Made by a program: the position numbers and the translations under genes. Positions 1 through 8,710 of a DNA stretch of 64,000 nucleotides are shown here, piece after piece. This DNA is from Dehalococcoidia bacterium (GTDB lineage: Bacteria; Chloroflexota; Dehalococcoidia; Bin125). The notes under the pieces were generated by a model. That model was given only the letters and a program-made list of their open reading frames with translations. It was not told the DNA's origin and made no database searches. The stretch's first letter is position 1, and each line of letters opens with the position of its first letter. The stretch is taken from NCBI GenBank assembly GCA_022825265.1, contig JAJDXE010000008.1, positions 1 to 64,000 on the forward strand, given 5' to 3'.

Positions 1-558
1 CGCATGCACGACGTGCTCCAGCACCGCCACGACGACGTCGTGGTCGTGATCGAAGACGTCCACGACAGCCACAACGCCTCAGCCATTCTGCGCAGCTGCG
101 ACGCCTTCGGCATCAGCCGCGTCGCGCTCGTCTATTCCAAACAGGAGTTTCCCAAGATCTCCAGCGGCGTCGCGGCCAAGGTCGAGAAGTGGCTGGAAAT
201 CGAACGCTTCGATTCGGTCGAGGCGTGCACCGCGTCGCTGCGCGCCGACGGCATCGCGCTGTACGCGACGAGGCTCTCTGAAGACGCAGTGGACTACCGC
301 GACGTGGACTTCACGCAGCCCGCAGCGATCGCGCTCGGCAACGAACATGACGGCTGCTCGCAGGCGTTGACGGCGCTCGCCGACGGCAACCTCATTGTGC
401 CGATGGCGGGATTCGTGCAGAGCCTCAACGTCTCGGTGGCGGCGGCGGTGTTGATGTCCGAGATCGCACGGCAACGGCGCGCAATGACGCCGCCGTGGAC
501 CGAGCGGAAGTCGGCGCTTGAGCGCCGCTGGGTCGAGCGCGAGTCCGCGCCGCGTTGA
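1..558 (+). CDS. SpoU/TrmH-family RNA 2'-O-methyltransferase, 5' end cut by window
   Basis: SPOUT-fold methyltransferase, probably modifying a ribose 2'-OH in tRNA or rRNA with S-adenosylmethionine. All three SpoU motifs are visible: motif 1 (EDVHDSHNASAILRSCDAFG, with the N and R that bind RNA/SAM), motif 2 (IALGNEHDG) and motif 3 (IVPMAGFVQSLNVSVAAAV, forming the trefoil knot). The frame is open back to base 1. The first ATG, at base 4, would start almost directly before motif 1, and TrmH proteins are usually about 30-40 residues longer, so the true start probably lies upstream. Motif 1 resembles TrmH (tRNA Gm18), but the target cannot be fixed from this fragment. Confidence 0.88.
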   Translation, partial: RMHDVLQHRHDDVVVVIEDVHDSHNASAILRSCDAFGISRVALVYSKQEFPKISSGVAAKVEKWLEIERFDSVEACTASLRADGIALYATRLSEDAVDYRDVDFTQPAAIALGNEHDGCSQALTALADGNLIVPMAGFVQSLNVSVAAAVLMSEIARQRRAMTPPWTERKSALERRWVERESAPR

Positions 559-620
559 ACGCCGCGCCTGTCGTGTAGCATCGCATTCGACAACTGCATT
601 CATCCGGACAGGAGCAACCG

Positions 621-1037
621 ATGGCTGACTACGCTGGCAGGCTGCCCGTGGCGACGCCTGAGTCGCAGCCCTATTGGGACGGCCTGAAGGAACACAAACT
701 GATGCTGCCGACCTGCGACGACTGCGGTCCGCACTTCTACCCGCGACCGTTCTGTCCGATGCCCAAGTGCTTCAACTGGGACATCAAGTGGATGGAAGCA
801 TCCGGCAAGGGCAAGGTCCACACCTTTGTGATCTCGCATCAGCCGATTCCTCCGTACAACACCGAAGACAACGCGCCTCCTTACGTGATCGCCGTGATCG
901 AATTGGAAGAAGGCGTGCGCATGATGTCCAACCTGATCATCGACGACCCCTACTCGACCACCGTCGACATGGACGTCGAGATCGTCTACGACGACGTGAC
1001 CGACGAGGTCACACTGCCCAAGTTCAAGCCTGTTTAG
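621..1037 (+). CDS. DUF35-type zinc-ribbon OB-fold protein, thiolase partner
   Basis: A 138-residue protein of the DUF35 family: an N-terminal rubredoxin-like zinc ribbon with Cys32, Cys35, Cys45 and Cys50, followed by an OB fold containing the typical stretch PPYVIAVIELEEG. In archaeal and bacterial systems these proteins bind beside a thiolase-like enzyme and help hold acyl-CoA. The thiolase-like gene begins 39 bp downstream on the same strand, which supports that pairing. A ribosome-binding site (GACAGGAG) precedes the ATG. The substrate is unknown. Confidence 0.88.
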   Translation: MADYAGRLPVATPESQPYWDGLKEHKLMLPTCDDCGPHFYPRPFCPMPKCFNWDIKWMEASGKGKVHTFVISHQPIPPYNTEDNAPPYVIAVIELEEGVRMMSNLIIDDPYSTTVDMDVEIVYDDVTDEVTLPKFKPV

Positions 1038-1076
1038 GCGCCGACACAACCAACCCTCTCGAAACGGAGATCACTC

Positions 1077-2279
1077 ATGGATCAGATTCGACACAAGGTC
1101 GCGATCGTCGGCGCTGCAGAGACCGATGATCTGGGCCAGCTTCCGCATATGTCGCGACTGGCGCTGCACGCGCAGTCGGCCAAGAACGCGCTCGACGATG
1201 CCGGCATGTCACTGGCCGACGTCGACGGCCTGCTCTGTGCCGGCGCGATTCCCAACGAGGTCGCCGAGTACCTCGGCATCCAGCCGCGCTACATCGACGG
1301 CACTTCCGTCGGCGGCTGCTCGTTCATGATTCACGTGCGCCATGCGGTGGCCGCAATCATGGCCGGCTACTGCGACGTGGCCCTGGTCACCCATGGCGAG
1401 AGCGGACGCTCAGGCGTCGACGCTCCGCGCGGTGGATCGGCGTCCTCGCCCGGCGGTCAGTATGAGGCGCCCTTCGCCATCGGCGGCGCGCCGACGACGT
1501 TCTCGATCCCCGTGCTGCGCCACTTCCACGAGTACGGCACGACCAAGGAACACCTCGCCCACATCGCCGCGGCGACCCGCGCCTGGGCCAACCTCAACCC
1601 GATGGCCATGATGGGCAGCCACCGCCGAGCGCCGGAACGTGGCGGCGGACCGATCACCCCGCAGGATGTGCTCAACTCGCGGATGATCTGCTATCCGTTC
1701 AACCTGCTCGACTGCTGCGTCGTCGCCGATGGCGGCGGGGCGCTCGTGCTGGTTTCGGAAGAGCGGGCCAAGGACTACGCGAAGGACCCGGTTTATGTGC
1801 TGGGCGCGGGCGAGGCGGCGGCGCACTGGATGGTCTCGCAGATGCGAGACCACACGACCGCTGACGGCTACCGGATCGCAGGTGAAGCCGCATACAAGAG
1901 CGCAGGTCTGGGCCCTCAGGACATCGACCACTGCATGTTCTACGACGCCTTCACCTTCACCCCGCTGATGGCGGCTGAGGACCTCGGCTTCGTGCCCAAG
2001 GGCGAGGGCGGCCCGTTCTTCGCCGAGACCAAGACCGGCCCCGACGGCGAGGTCATCTACAAGTCCGGACCGGGCGGCGACTTCCCGATGAACACCAACG
2101 GCGGCGGCCTCTCCTACTGCCACACTGGCATGTACGGGATGTTCGCGATCATCGAGTCGGTGCGCCAGCTGCGCGGCGAGTGCGGAGACCGCCAGGTGCC
2201 CAACGTCAACGTCAGCATGGCCCACGGCCCGGGCGGCATGTTCGCCTCAGCGGGAACGCTGATCCTATCGAATGCATAG
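1077..2279 (+). CDS. Thiolase-like acyl-CoA acetyltransferase (SCP-x type)
   Basis: A 400-residue thiolase-superfamily protein of the SCP-2/SCP-x group. The acyl-accepting cysteine is probably Cys81 in the GGCS turn. NTNGGGLSYCHTG supplies a catalytic His/Cys region, and the C-terminal HGPGGMFASAGT replaces the CxGGG seen in biosynthetic thiolases. This family condenses or cleaves acyl-CoAs, often on branched or sterol-like substrates, and commonly needs a DUF35 partner such as the gene just upstream. The two are probably co-transcribed. Whether the reaction is degradative or condensing cannot be told from sequence. Confidence 0.88.
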   Translation: MDQIRHKVAIVGAAETDDLGQLPHMSRLALHAQSAKNALDDAGMSLADVDGLLCAGAIPNEVAEYLGIQPRYIDGTSVGGCSFMIHVRHAVAAIMAGYCDVALVTHGESGRSGVDAPRGGSASSPGGQYEAPFAIGGAPTTFSIPVLRHFHEYGTTKEHLAHIAAATRAWANLNPMAMMGSHRRAPERGGGPITPQDVLNSRMICYPFNLLDCCVVADGGGALVLVSEERAKDYAKDPVYVLGAGEAAAHWMVSQMRDHTTADGYRIAGEAAYKSAGLGPQDIDHCMFYDAFTFTPLMAAEDLGFVPKGEGGPFFAETKTGPDGEVIYKSGPGGDFPMNTNGGGLSYCHTGMYGMFAIIESVRQLRGECGDRQVPNVNVSMAHGPGGMFASAGTLILSNA

Positions 2280-2288
2280 CATGGGCCT

Positions 2289-2861
2289 ATGGTCACCGAG
2301 GCAGCCTCGCGATTAGTCACCGCCGACGAGTTGCTCACGCTTTCCAAAGAGGAGTTCCACGGCGAGCTAATCAGAGGAGAACTTAGCGAGGAGCCGCTTT
2401 CCGGTGTTCGTCACGGCGAGATCGTCGCGAGGCTCATGATGTTCCTGTGGGACTTCGTCCAACCCAGGAGCATTGGCACGGTGCTCGGAAATGCGGGTGT
2501 TTGGCTCGAACGCGACCCTGATACCGTTCGCGCTCAAGACCTCGCGTTCTTCTCAGTTGATCAGATACCGCTTGACGCGGACATTCCCGGCTACGCCGAA
2601 GTCGTGCCCGATCTTGTTGTTGAAGTCCGCTCGTGGAACGAGTCGCGAAGCCACTTTCACGACAAGGCGCTAATGTGGCGCAGCTACGGGGCGCGGCTGG
2701 TCTGGGCCGTCCTGCCCGAAACCCGCACCATTGAGGTGTACCGACCGAATCAAGGAGTCGTCACGCTGTGCGCGAAGGACTCGCTTGACGGGGCGGACGT
2801 GTTGCCCGGATTCCAGTGCGCCCTCATCGACATCTTCGGCTCGCCGACTGAGCAGGAGTGA
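2289..2861 (+). CDS. Uma2 family (DUF820) putative restriction-like nuclease
   Basis: A 190-residue Uma2/DUF820 protein with a PD-(D/E)XK-like core: an N-terminal helix around the LITRGELSEEP-like region, an acidic AQDLAFFS strand, then PDLVVEVRS carrying the D and E of the presumed active site, and a DKALMWRSYGARLVWAV segment typical of the family. Uma2 proteins are abundant in cyanobacteria and Chloroflexota, and their role is unresolved. The gene lies 9 bp after the thiolase and converges on the MFS gene. A small dyad, GAGTGA-GA-TCACTC (2856-2869), spans its stop codon. Confidence 0.85.
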   Translation: MVTEAASRLVTADELLTLSKEEFHGELIRGELSEEPLSGVRHGEIVARLMMFLWDFVQPRSIGTVLGNAGVWLERDPDTVRAQDLAFFSVDQIPLDADIPGYAEVVPDLVVEVRSWNESRSHFHDKALMWRSYGARLVWAVLPETRTIEVYRPNQGVVTLCAKDSLDGADVLPGFQCALIDIFGSPTEQE

Positions 2862-2870
2862 GATCACTCG

Positions 2871-4193
2871 TCATGTACGGACGGGCGGCTCTGGACGCTT
2901 CGCCAGCAACACACTCACCGCGGCCGTCAACAGCAGCCCGATGAAGACGATGTAGATCAGGTCGTACGAGCCTCGGCTGTCCACGACCAGCCCGGAGATG
3001 AACGGGCCGAACGCGTTGATCAGCAACTGCGGCGGCGCGGTCACCGAACGGATTCGCCCGACTGAGTACCGCCCGAAGTAATCGGGAAACGAGATCCGGT
3101 TGAGCGGCAACTGTGCTCCGAACGCCAACCCGTGCCAGACGGCGAAGACAAATGCCATCCAGACCGTGTCGGTAAGCACGAACCAGACGATCGCGCTGGT
3201 CGTGACGCAGATCACCAGCGGCAGCGAGTAGCGCACGGCCAGCCGTTGGCGCAGTTCGCCGCCCAAGACGCCGCCGATGATGCCCATGCCGGCCCAGAGC
3301 GCCAATGCCGTGCGCGCGGTGTCGGCGTCGATCCCGTTCTGGGTCATGTGCGAGACGAAGGTGAAGTTGACCGCTCCGCCAACCGCCATGAGCATCGTCG
3401 TGCCGAAGAGGAGCAGCCAGAAGGCGCGCGTGCGAATGGCCTCGCGGACGGTCCAGTCTGGGTCGCTGGCCAGCATCGAGGTGGCTTCATCCTGGGTGCG
3501 GGAGGCTCTCGATCGCTCACCGTCAGGAAGCAGCCCTACGTCCTCGGGCCGACGACGCATGATCAGCGGCGGGAGCACTCCGATGACGAGCACCAGGAGG
3601 GCCATCAGGAAAAAGGCTTCGCGCAGGCCGCCCAGCCAGATTCCGGCAGTGATGACCAGGGGAAAGATCATCATTCCGCTGCGGGTGCCGATCATCGTCA
3701 GGCCCATCGCCGAGCCTCGACGGCGAATGAACCAGTTGGCGACGACTACGACGACGGCGATGTCGATGACGGCAACGGTCAGGCCGCGTCCCAGGCCCCA
3801 GATCAGGAGAAACTGCCAGAGGTCGGAGATGAATCCGAGGGCGACCAAGAGGCCAGCGACGACCCCGACCGAACTGAACAGCAGCATCCTTGGTCCGTGG
3901 CGGTCGGCGATGGGACCGACGAATGTGGCGATTGCACCTCCGCCGATGCCGCCGATCACCATCGTCAGGGCGATCGAGGCGGTGCTCCAGCCGTATTCGG
4001 CCTGTAGCTCGGGCGTGATCGCGCCCAGGACCGGATTGAAGAAGGAGACGGCCGCGAACGACGACATCGAGGCGGCTGCCGCGATCCACCAGCCGGCGAA
4101 CACGCGCCTGAACGGTCGCGCATAGAGGATTCTGGGCAGGCGTTCGCGGCGGCGGAGCAGGAGTCGGCTCTGCGGGTCGGGGGACTGACTCAT
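2871..4193 (-). CDS. MFS transporter, monocarboxylate/oxalate-antiporter-like
   Basis: A 440-residue major facilitator with 12 predicted membrane helices. GPIADRHGPRMLL is the loop 2-3 signature, and WWIAAAASMSSFAAVSFFNPVLG is the first helix, as in the MCT/OxlT-like branch that carries organic anions. The Met at 4193 is preferred over 4244 because the extra 17 residues are Arg/Ser-rich and lie in the divergent regulatory spacer. It is divergent from a D-2-hydroxyacid dehydrogenase and near a CoA-transferase, so a short-chain organic acid is a reasonable substrate guess, but only by inference. Confidence 0.85.
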   Translation of the reverse strand: MSQSPDPQSRLLLRRRERLPRILYARPFRRVFAGWWIAAAASMSSFAAVSFFNPVLGAITPELQAEYGWSTASIALTMVIGGIGGGAIATFVGPIADRHGPRMLLFSSVGVVAGLLVALGFISDLWQFLLIWGLGRGLTVAVIDIAVVVVVANWFIRRRGSAMGLTMIGTRSGMMIFPLVITAGIWLGGLREAFFLMALLVLVIGVLPPLIMRRRPEDVGLLPDGERSRASRTQDEATSMLASDPDWTVREAIRTRAFWLLLFGTTMLMAVGGAVNFTFVSHMTQNGIDADTARTALALWAGMGIIGGVLGGELRQRLAVRYSLPLVICVTTSAIVWFVLTDTVWMAFVFAVWHGLAFGAQLPLNRISFPDYFGRYSVGRIRSVTAPPQLLINAFGPFISGLVVDSRGSYDLIYIVFIGLLLTAAVSVLLAKRPEPPVRT

Positions 4194-4225
4194 GAACGCC
4201 ACTACCCTACCGCTAGACCTCGACC

Positions 4226-4237
4226 GCGAACGTTCGC
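4226..4237. promoter_or_regulatory. 12-bp perfect palindrome in divergent spacer
   Basis: GCGAACGTTCGC is a perfect 12-bp palindrome in the 65-bp spacer between the MFS gene (leftward) and the D-2-hydroxyacid dehydrogenase (rightward). A shared operator is the likely meaning. No regulator gene adjoins it and no clear -35/-10 pair is visible. Confidence 0.4.
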
Positions 4238-4258
4238 TGTTCAACTTGCGGAGGCGTC

Positions 4259-5259
4259 ATGGCCGACAGCATGCTGCGTATTGGAGTCACGACCGAGCTC
4301 AATGATCGAGCCGGCGCGCGGCTGCGAGAGATTGTCCCTCAGTCTGAGATCGTCCTGCTCGAGACCGATGGTTCGTGGTCGGCCGATCCCGCCGGACTCG
4401 ACGCATTCTTTTTTCCGAGGACCTCTACTACCTGCCCGAGGCGGCCGGAGCGTTCATCAGCTTGCTGGACAGCACGCCACCGAAATGGATGCAGACGGCC
4501 AGCACCGGGGTTGATCACGCGATTTTCGCGTACCTGATCGAGTCGGGCGCGATCGTGACCAACTCGCCCGGCGTGCACGGCTCGACGATCGCCGAGTATG
4601 TCTTCGCCTACATCCTGAGCCATGCCAAGCGTCTCCCGCAGCACGCCGCGAACCAGTCCGAGCACCAGTGGGCGCCGCTTGAGTCGGTTGAGCTGGCTGG
4701 GCAGACGCTGGGCATTGTCGGTTACGGCGGGATCGGCGAGGCCTGTGCGAGGCTCGGCAAAGCGTTTGGTATGCGGACGGTTGCTACGAAGCGCCGTCCG
4801 CCTGACATGCAGTTCCTCGATGAGCACTACGCGACCGATCGGCTCCATGAACTGCTCGCTGCTAGCGATTATGTCGTGCTGTGCTGCCCGCTGACCGACG
4901 AGACGATCAACCTGATGGACGCGGACGCTCTCGCGGCGATGCCGTCAGATGCGCTCTTGATCAATGTCGCCCGAGGCCGGGTTGTCGACCATGATGCGCT
5001 GGCCACAGCTCTGGAATCGGGAGCGATTGCGGGGGCGGTGCTCGATGTGGCTCCGTTGGAACCGCTCCAGGCGGACTCTCCGCTCTGGGATCTGTCCAAC
5101 TGCCAGATCACTCCGCACGATTCGTGCCACGTCGACGCCTCGTATCTGCGGACCGCGGACTTCTTTTTCACCAATCTCGCCCACCTGGTTGCCGGAGAGC
5201 CGCTTGAGTGGGTCGTGGCTGACATTGAGCTATCCGATCCCAGTGAGGGCGATGTCTAG
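4259..5259 (+). pseudogene. D-2-hydroxyacid dehydrogenase, frameshifted at a T6 run
   Basis: Two overlapping frames together encode one NAD(P)-dependent D-2-hydroxyacid dehydrogenase. The first starts at the ATG at 4259 after a GGAGG site and reads through ...GLDAFFF. The second resumes as SEDLYYLPEAAG and runs to 5259. The break falls at the T6 run 4409-4414; adding one T restores ...DAFFFSEDLYY. The downstream part keeps GYGGIGEACARLG (dinucleotide site), the catalytic Arg in NVARGRVVD, a Glu in LDVAPLEPL and the His in ITPHDSCH. The usual Gly after TPHxS is Cys. Either a recent inactivation or a homopolymer error in assembly. It is followed 8 bp later by a CoA-transferase. Confidence 0.8.
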
Positions 5260-5267
5260 GAGTTGAG

Positions 5268-6521
5268 ATGACAAACAACGTGCAACCGCCCGGACCGCTG
5301 GCCGGGATTCGAGTGCTTGATCTGACCTGGGTGCTGGCCGGACCGTACGCCGCGATGATCCTCTGCGACCTTGGGGCTGAGGTCGTGAAGGTCGAACGGC
5401 CGCCTCATGGTGACGTGGCGCGGACGACCGGCCCGTTCGTGAACAACGAGTCGATGTACTTTCAGTCGGTCAATCGGGGGAAGCGCAGCATCTCGATCGA
5501 CCTTCGCTCGGACGAGGGGCGCGAGTTGTTCCTTCGACTCGTCGACGAGGCCGATGTGGTCATGGAGAATTTCACGCCGGGTGTGATGGACAAGCTCGGG
5601 ATCGGTCCCGAGGCGTTGCTGGAGCGTAATCCTCGTCTGGTGTTTGCCTCGACCTCGGGATTTGGACAGACCGGGCCGTGGCGCGATCGGCCGGCGCTTG
5701 ACATCATCGTGCAGGGCATGGGCGGCGTGATGAGCATCACTGGATATCCCGATGAACCGCCGGCTCGGCCGGGTACGTCGATTGGCGACATTTGCGGCGG
5801 TCTCTATACGGCGATCGGGATTCTCGCCGCGTTGCGCGAGCGGGATCACAGCGGACTTGGCCAGTCGGTCGATATCTCGATGCTGGACTGCCAGATCGCG
5901 ATCCTCGAGAACGCGGTCGCTCGCTACTTCTCCACCGGGCAGGAACCGGGGCCGTTGGGCACTCGACACCCGTCCGCGACGCCGTTCCAGGCGTTTCCAA
6001 CCGCCGACGGCTGGATGGTGGTTGCGCTGTCGTGGGGGATTGCGACTCAATGGGAGATCTTCTGCGCCGAGCTCGGGCTGCCGGAACTGGTTGGCGATGA
6101 GCGGTTCGATACCTCGTTCAAGCGAACCGAGAATCACGCCGAGCTTGAGCCCATGCTGTTTGAGGCGACGCGCAAGCAGACCACGGAGCACTGGGTCACG
6201 CTGTTCTCTCAGTACGGCATTCCGATCGGGGCGCTGAACACGATTGGGCAGGCGGTGCAGCAGGAACAGATTGCGGCCCGGGAGATGATCACCACGGTGC
6301 ATCACCCGATTGCGGGCGATGTGACGATGGCGGCCTCGCCGCTCAAGCTCTCGCGCACTCCGGGTCGGGTGTATGGATATGGGCCTCAGTTTGGACAGGA
6401 CACTGCGGCTGTGCTGGATGAGTGGCTCGATATCTCCGAGGAGGAGACGGCCGCGCTGGCAGAGGCCGGCGTTGTGCTGACCGAAGGCGGGCCGGACATT
6501 GCCGCCTACCTGAGCGCCTGA
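5268..6521 (+). CDS. CaiB/BaiF class III CoA-transferase, single-domain and catalytic
   Basis: A 417-residue formyl-CoA transferase-like enzyme that would move CoA between an acyl-CoA and a free organic acid. The N-terminus has the family signature LAGIRVLDLTWVLAGPYA, followed by GDVARTTGPF and NRGKRSISIDL. The catalytic Asp is in SIGDICGGLY (codon 5787-5789). It follows the frameshifted dehydrogenase by 8 bp with an AGGAG site. Unlike the CoA-transferase pairs elsewhere in the window, it has no non-catalytic partner. The acid acceptor is not predictable. Confidence 0.93.
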   Translation: MTNNVQPPGPLAGIRVLDLTWVLAGPYAAMILCDLGAEVVKVERPPHGDVARTTGPFVNNESMYFQSVNRGKRSISIDLRSDEGRELFLRLVDEADVVMENFTPGVMDKLGIGPEALLERNPRLVFASTSGFGQTGPWRDRPALDIIVQGMGGVMSITGYPDEPPARPGTSIGDICGGLYTAIGILAALRERDHSGLGQSVDISMLDCQIAILENAVARYFSTGQEPGPLGTRHPSATPFQAFPTADGWMVVALSWGIATQWEIFCAELGLPELVGDERFDTSFKRTENHAELEPMLFEATRKQTTEHWVTLFSQYGIPIGALNTIGQAVQQEQIAAREMITTVHHPIAGDVTMAASPLKLSRTPGRVYGYGPQFGQDTAAVLDEWLDISEEETAALAEAGVVLTEGGPDIAAYLSA

Positions 6522-6522
6522 C

Positions 6523-6882
6523 GTGTCGATCGTCTCTCGTCTGGTGAAGGCCGGGGCGGCGCTGAAGCGGCGGTTGCGTCCTGAGCCGATCGAGATTGAG
6601 CTGGACGTGGTTGAGCAACTGATCGTCCAGCACCTGTTGTTGGTTGAGCAGGCTTCGTTTGACGAGCTTGTCGACGCTGTGCTGGTCTCGCGGCCAACGG
6701 CGAATCAGCAGCAGGTTCGTCTCTCGTTGATTCGCTTCGAGTCGTTCCGGCTGATCAACCGCATCCTGCACCCGGAGTTGGAGCCTGGGAAGCAGATGTC
6801 GTTTACGCTCACTGCTGACGGTCGGCGGCTGAAGGCGGTGATTCCCGCCGTGCCGCGATCACGGATTCAGACCTGGTTATAG
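6523..6882 (+). CDS. Small putative winged-helix protein
   Basis: A 119-residue protein with a GTG start one base after the preceding stop codon. A basic N-terminal helix (LVKAGAALKRRLRPE) precedes helices and a segment ending FTLTADGRRLKAVIP, which resembles the wing of MarR/PadR-type winged-helix proteins. Close coupling to the CoA-transferase and to the next dehydrogenase suggests co-transcription and perhaps a regulatory role. No specific family is recognised; the DNA-binding call is inference. Confidence 0.55.
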   Translation: MSIVSRLVKAGAALKRRLRPEPIEIELDVVEQLIVQHLLLVEQASFDELVDAVLVSRPTANQQQVRLSLIRFESFRLINRILHPELEPGKQMSFTLTADGRRLKAVIPAVPRSRIQTWL

Positions 6883-6909
6883 ACGCATGTTGCGTCGAAG
6901 GAGTTCTCG

Positions 6910-7908
6910 ATGTCGAAGTTCAAGGTGTACCACGTCGATTCGCGGCCCGAGCGCCAACCGCACACGGCCGAGGCCGCGGAGTTGGCCAAGGCGGACGCAG
7001 AGCTGGTCGCGTTGACGCTGGAGCAGCAGGAGGACATTCCTGCTCATGTCGGGGACGCGGATGGGATCATCTGCGGCTACCGACAGGTCGGCAAGGACAT
7101 CTTCGACGCGGCGCCAAACCTCAAGGTCGTGGTGCGGTACGGGATCGGGTTCGACAACATCGACTGGCAGACAGCGATCGATTACGACATCGTGGTCTGC
7201 AACATCACCGACTACTGCATCAACGAGGTGGCGACGCATGCGATCTCGCTGCTGCTGGCGCTGAACCGCAAGCTGATCGCTCACAACGATGCCGCCCGCG
7301 CGGGCGAGCGCGTTCCGCTGGGGCCATCCGGCGCGCTTTACGGTGAGACTCTTGGCCTGGTCGCGTTTGGCCATATCGCGCAACAGGCAGCGATCCGGGC
7401 GCAGGCCTTTGGTCTGGACGTGATCGCATATGACCCGTACCAGGATCCGGCCGTCGCGGAGGCGGCCGGCGTTCGGCTGACATCGCTGGAAGAGGTAATG
7501 CAGGCCGACTACGTGTCGGTGCATCCGCCACTGAGTCCTGAGACTCGTGGAATCGTCGGCGCGGAGGAGTTGGCGTTGATGAAGCCGACCGCGTACCTGA
7601 TCACGACCTGTCGCGGTGGGGTCGTCAGCGAGTCCGCGCTCTACGACGCGCTGAAGAACGGGCAGATCGCCGGGGCCGGAGTCGATGTCTGGGATCCGGA
7701 GCCGGTGCACCAGGGCCATCCGCTGCTCGAGTTCGACAATGTGATCGCGACTCCGCATTCGGCGTTCTATTCGGACAACTCGATGCCTCTGCTACTCCAG
7801 CGAGTCGGCGAGGCGGCGGCGGATGTGCTGCAGGGCTACATGCCTCGCTCGGTGGTCAACAAGGCGGTGCTGGACAAGGTGTCGCTGGGGCCGCACCCGG
7901 ATCGCTAA
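6910..7908 (+). CDS. D-2-hydroxyacid dehydrogenase, CtBP-like
   Basis: A 332-residue NAD-dependent dehydrogenase of the D-isomer 2-hydroxyacid family, interconverting a 2-oxo acid and the D-2-hydroxy acid. The Rossmann fingerprint is GETLGLVAFGHIAQQAA, with Ala in place of the usual second Gly. Catalytic Arg lies in TTCRGGVVS, Glu in VWDPEPVHQGHPL and His in IATPHSAFYSD. Fold and length match C-terminal-binding-protein-like bacterial enzymes. It may compensate for the frameshifted paralogue 1.6 kb upstream, although the two are clearly divergent. The 3' end overlaps the convergent PP-loop ATPase by 4 bp. Confidence 0.9.
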   Translation: MSKFKVYHVDSRPERQPHTAEAAELAKADAELVALTLEQQEDIPAHVGDADGIICGYRQVGKDIFDAAPNLKVVVRYGIGFDNIDWQTAIDYDIVVCNITDYCINEVATHAISLLLALNRKLIAHNDAARAGERVPLGPSGALYGETLGLVAFGHIAQQAAIRAQAFGLDVIAYDPYQDPAVAEAAGVRLTSLEEVMQADYVSVHPPLSPETRGIVGAEELALMKPTAYLITTCRGGVVSESALYDALKNGQIAGAGVDVWDPEPVHQGHPLLEFDNVIATPHSAFYSDNSMPLLLQRVGEAAADVLQGYMPRSVVNKAVLDKVSLGPHPDR

Positions 7909-8633
7909 TCCTCGAGCAATTCGACGTCTGCGTACCAGGCGGTTACGGTTCCGCCCGAGCCGTCGTGGTTGCGGCTGACCGGTCGCCCGACGATTTCTCC
8001 TGGCCTAGCTGGGATTGGTCGGTCGAACATCGGGCCGTCGGTCACGCAGGTGTGGAACTCGCCGTTCTCTCCGAGCGGGTCGGTGCCGACTGGGAGGTCG
8101 TTGAGGAACGACTGGTCGAACCATCGTCCGGCGAAGCTGCGGTCGAGGTTCGATATCGGGCTGACGGCGGTGACGATGGCTTTGAGACCGGAGTCGAGCA
8201 TGGTCTGCGCCAGCTCGTCGGTCGGCAGGCCCCAGACGGGGAAGATAGCGTCGAAGCCGGTGCCTTTGAGGTTGGCCTCTCGGTACTCGCGGATGTCCTG
8301 GAGGAAGAGGTCTCCGAATGCGAAGGTGTCGGCGCTCTGGTGCGGCGGCAGGCTTCGGACTTCTTCCAGGAACTTCAGCATCGCGGCTTCGTAGGTCTCG
8401 TTCGGGCAGGGATAGGGGATGGGGATCTCGTAGAGCGGCAAGGCCAGTCGCTGGGCCTGGACTTGCAAGACGCGGCGCGGCGTGGCCTGGATCGAGACGC
8501 GGTCGAAGTGCGGGGTGACCGTAGTGAAGACGCCTCGCACGTCGAATCGATCGGGCTGTTGACGCAGGACGTGGAGCGCCCAGGCGGAGTCTTTTCCAGA
8601 CGACCAGGAGACCAAGACGGGGCGAGGCGTCAC
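7905..8633 (-). CDS. Dph6-like ATP pyrophosphatase (PP-loop)
   Basis: A 242-residue PP-loop ATPase of the diphthine-ammonia ligase/adenine-nucleotide-hydrolase-like family. The N-terminal SWSSGKDSAWAL is the SGGKDS loop with Ser for the first Gly. FGDLFLQDIREYRE, FPVWGLPTDEL and GENGEFHTCV are the family's downstream motifs. The eukaryotic homologue amidates diphthamide; bacteria lack diphthamide, so the bacterial substrate is unknown. GTG start at 8633. It converges on the upstream dehydrogenase and diverges from the aldolase gene across 77 bp. Confidence 0.86.
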   Translation of the reverse strand: MTPRPVLVSWSSGKDSAWALHVLRQQPDRFDVRGVFTTVTPHFDRVSIQATPRRVLQVQAQRLALPLYEIPIPYPCPNETYEAAMLKFLEEVRSLPPHQSADTFAFGDLFLQDIREYREANLKGTGFDAIFPVWGLPTDELAQTMLDSGLKAIVTAVSPISNLDRSFAGRWFDQSFLNDLPVGTDPLGENGEFHTCVTDGPMFDRPIPARPGEIVGRPVSRNHDGSGGTVTAWYADVELLED

Positions 8634-8710
8634 AGGGGAGACTCCAAATCATCGTGTACGCTTTTTGCAACGTAGGCGACAGATCTTTTTCCCGCTAGTG
8701 GAGGTACTTG

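Noticed and set aside
3132..4125. Plus-strand frames opposite the MFS gene
   Set aside because: Low-complexity, polar translations. The leftward frame encodes a clear 12-helix transporter.
4405..4420. Programmed -1 frameshift in the dehydrogenase
   Set aside because: Codons TTC-TTT-TTT lack the X-XXY-YYZ form in the zero frame, and no downstream stem-loop is apparent; an indel is simpler.
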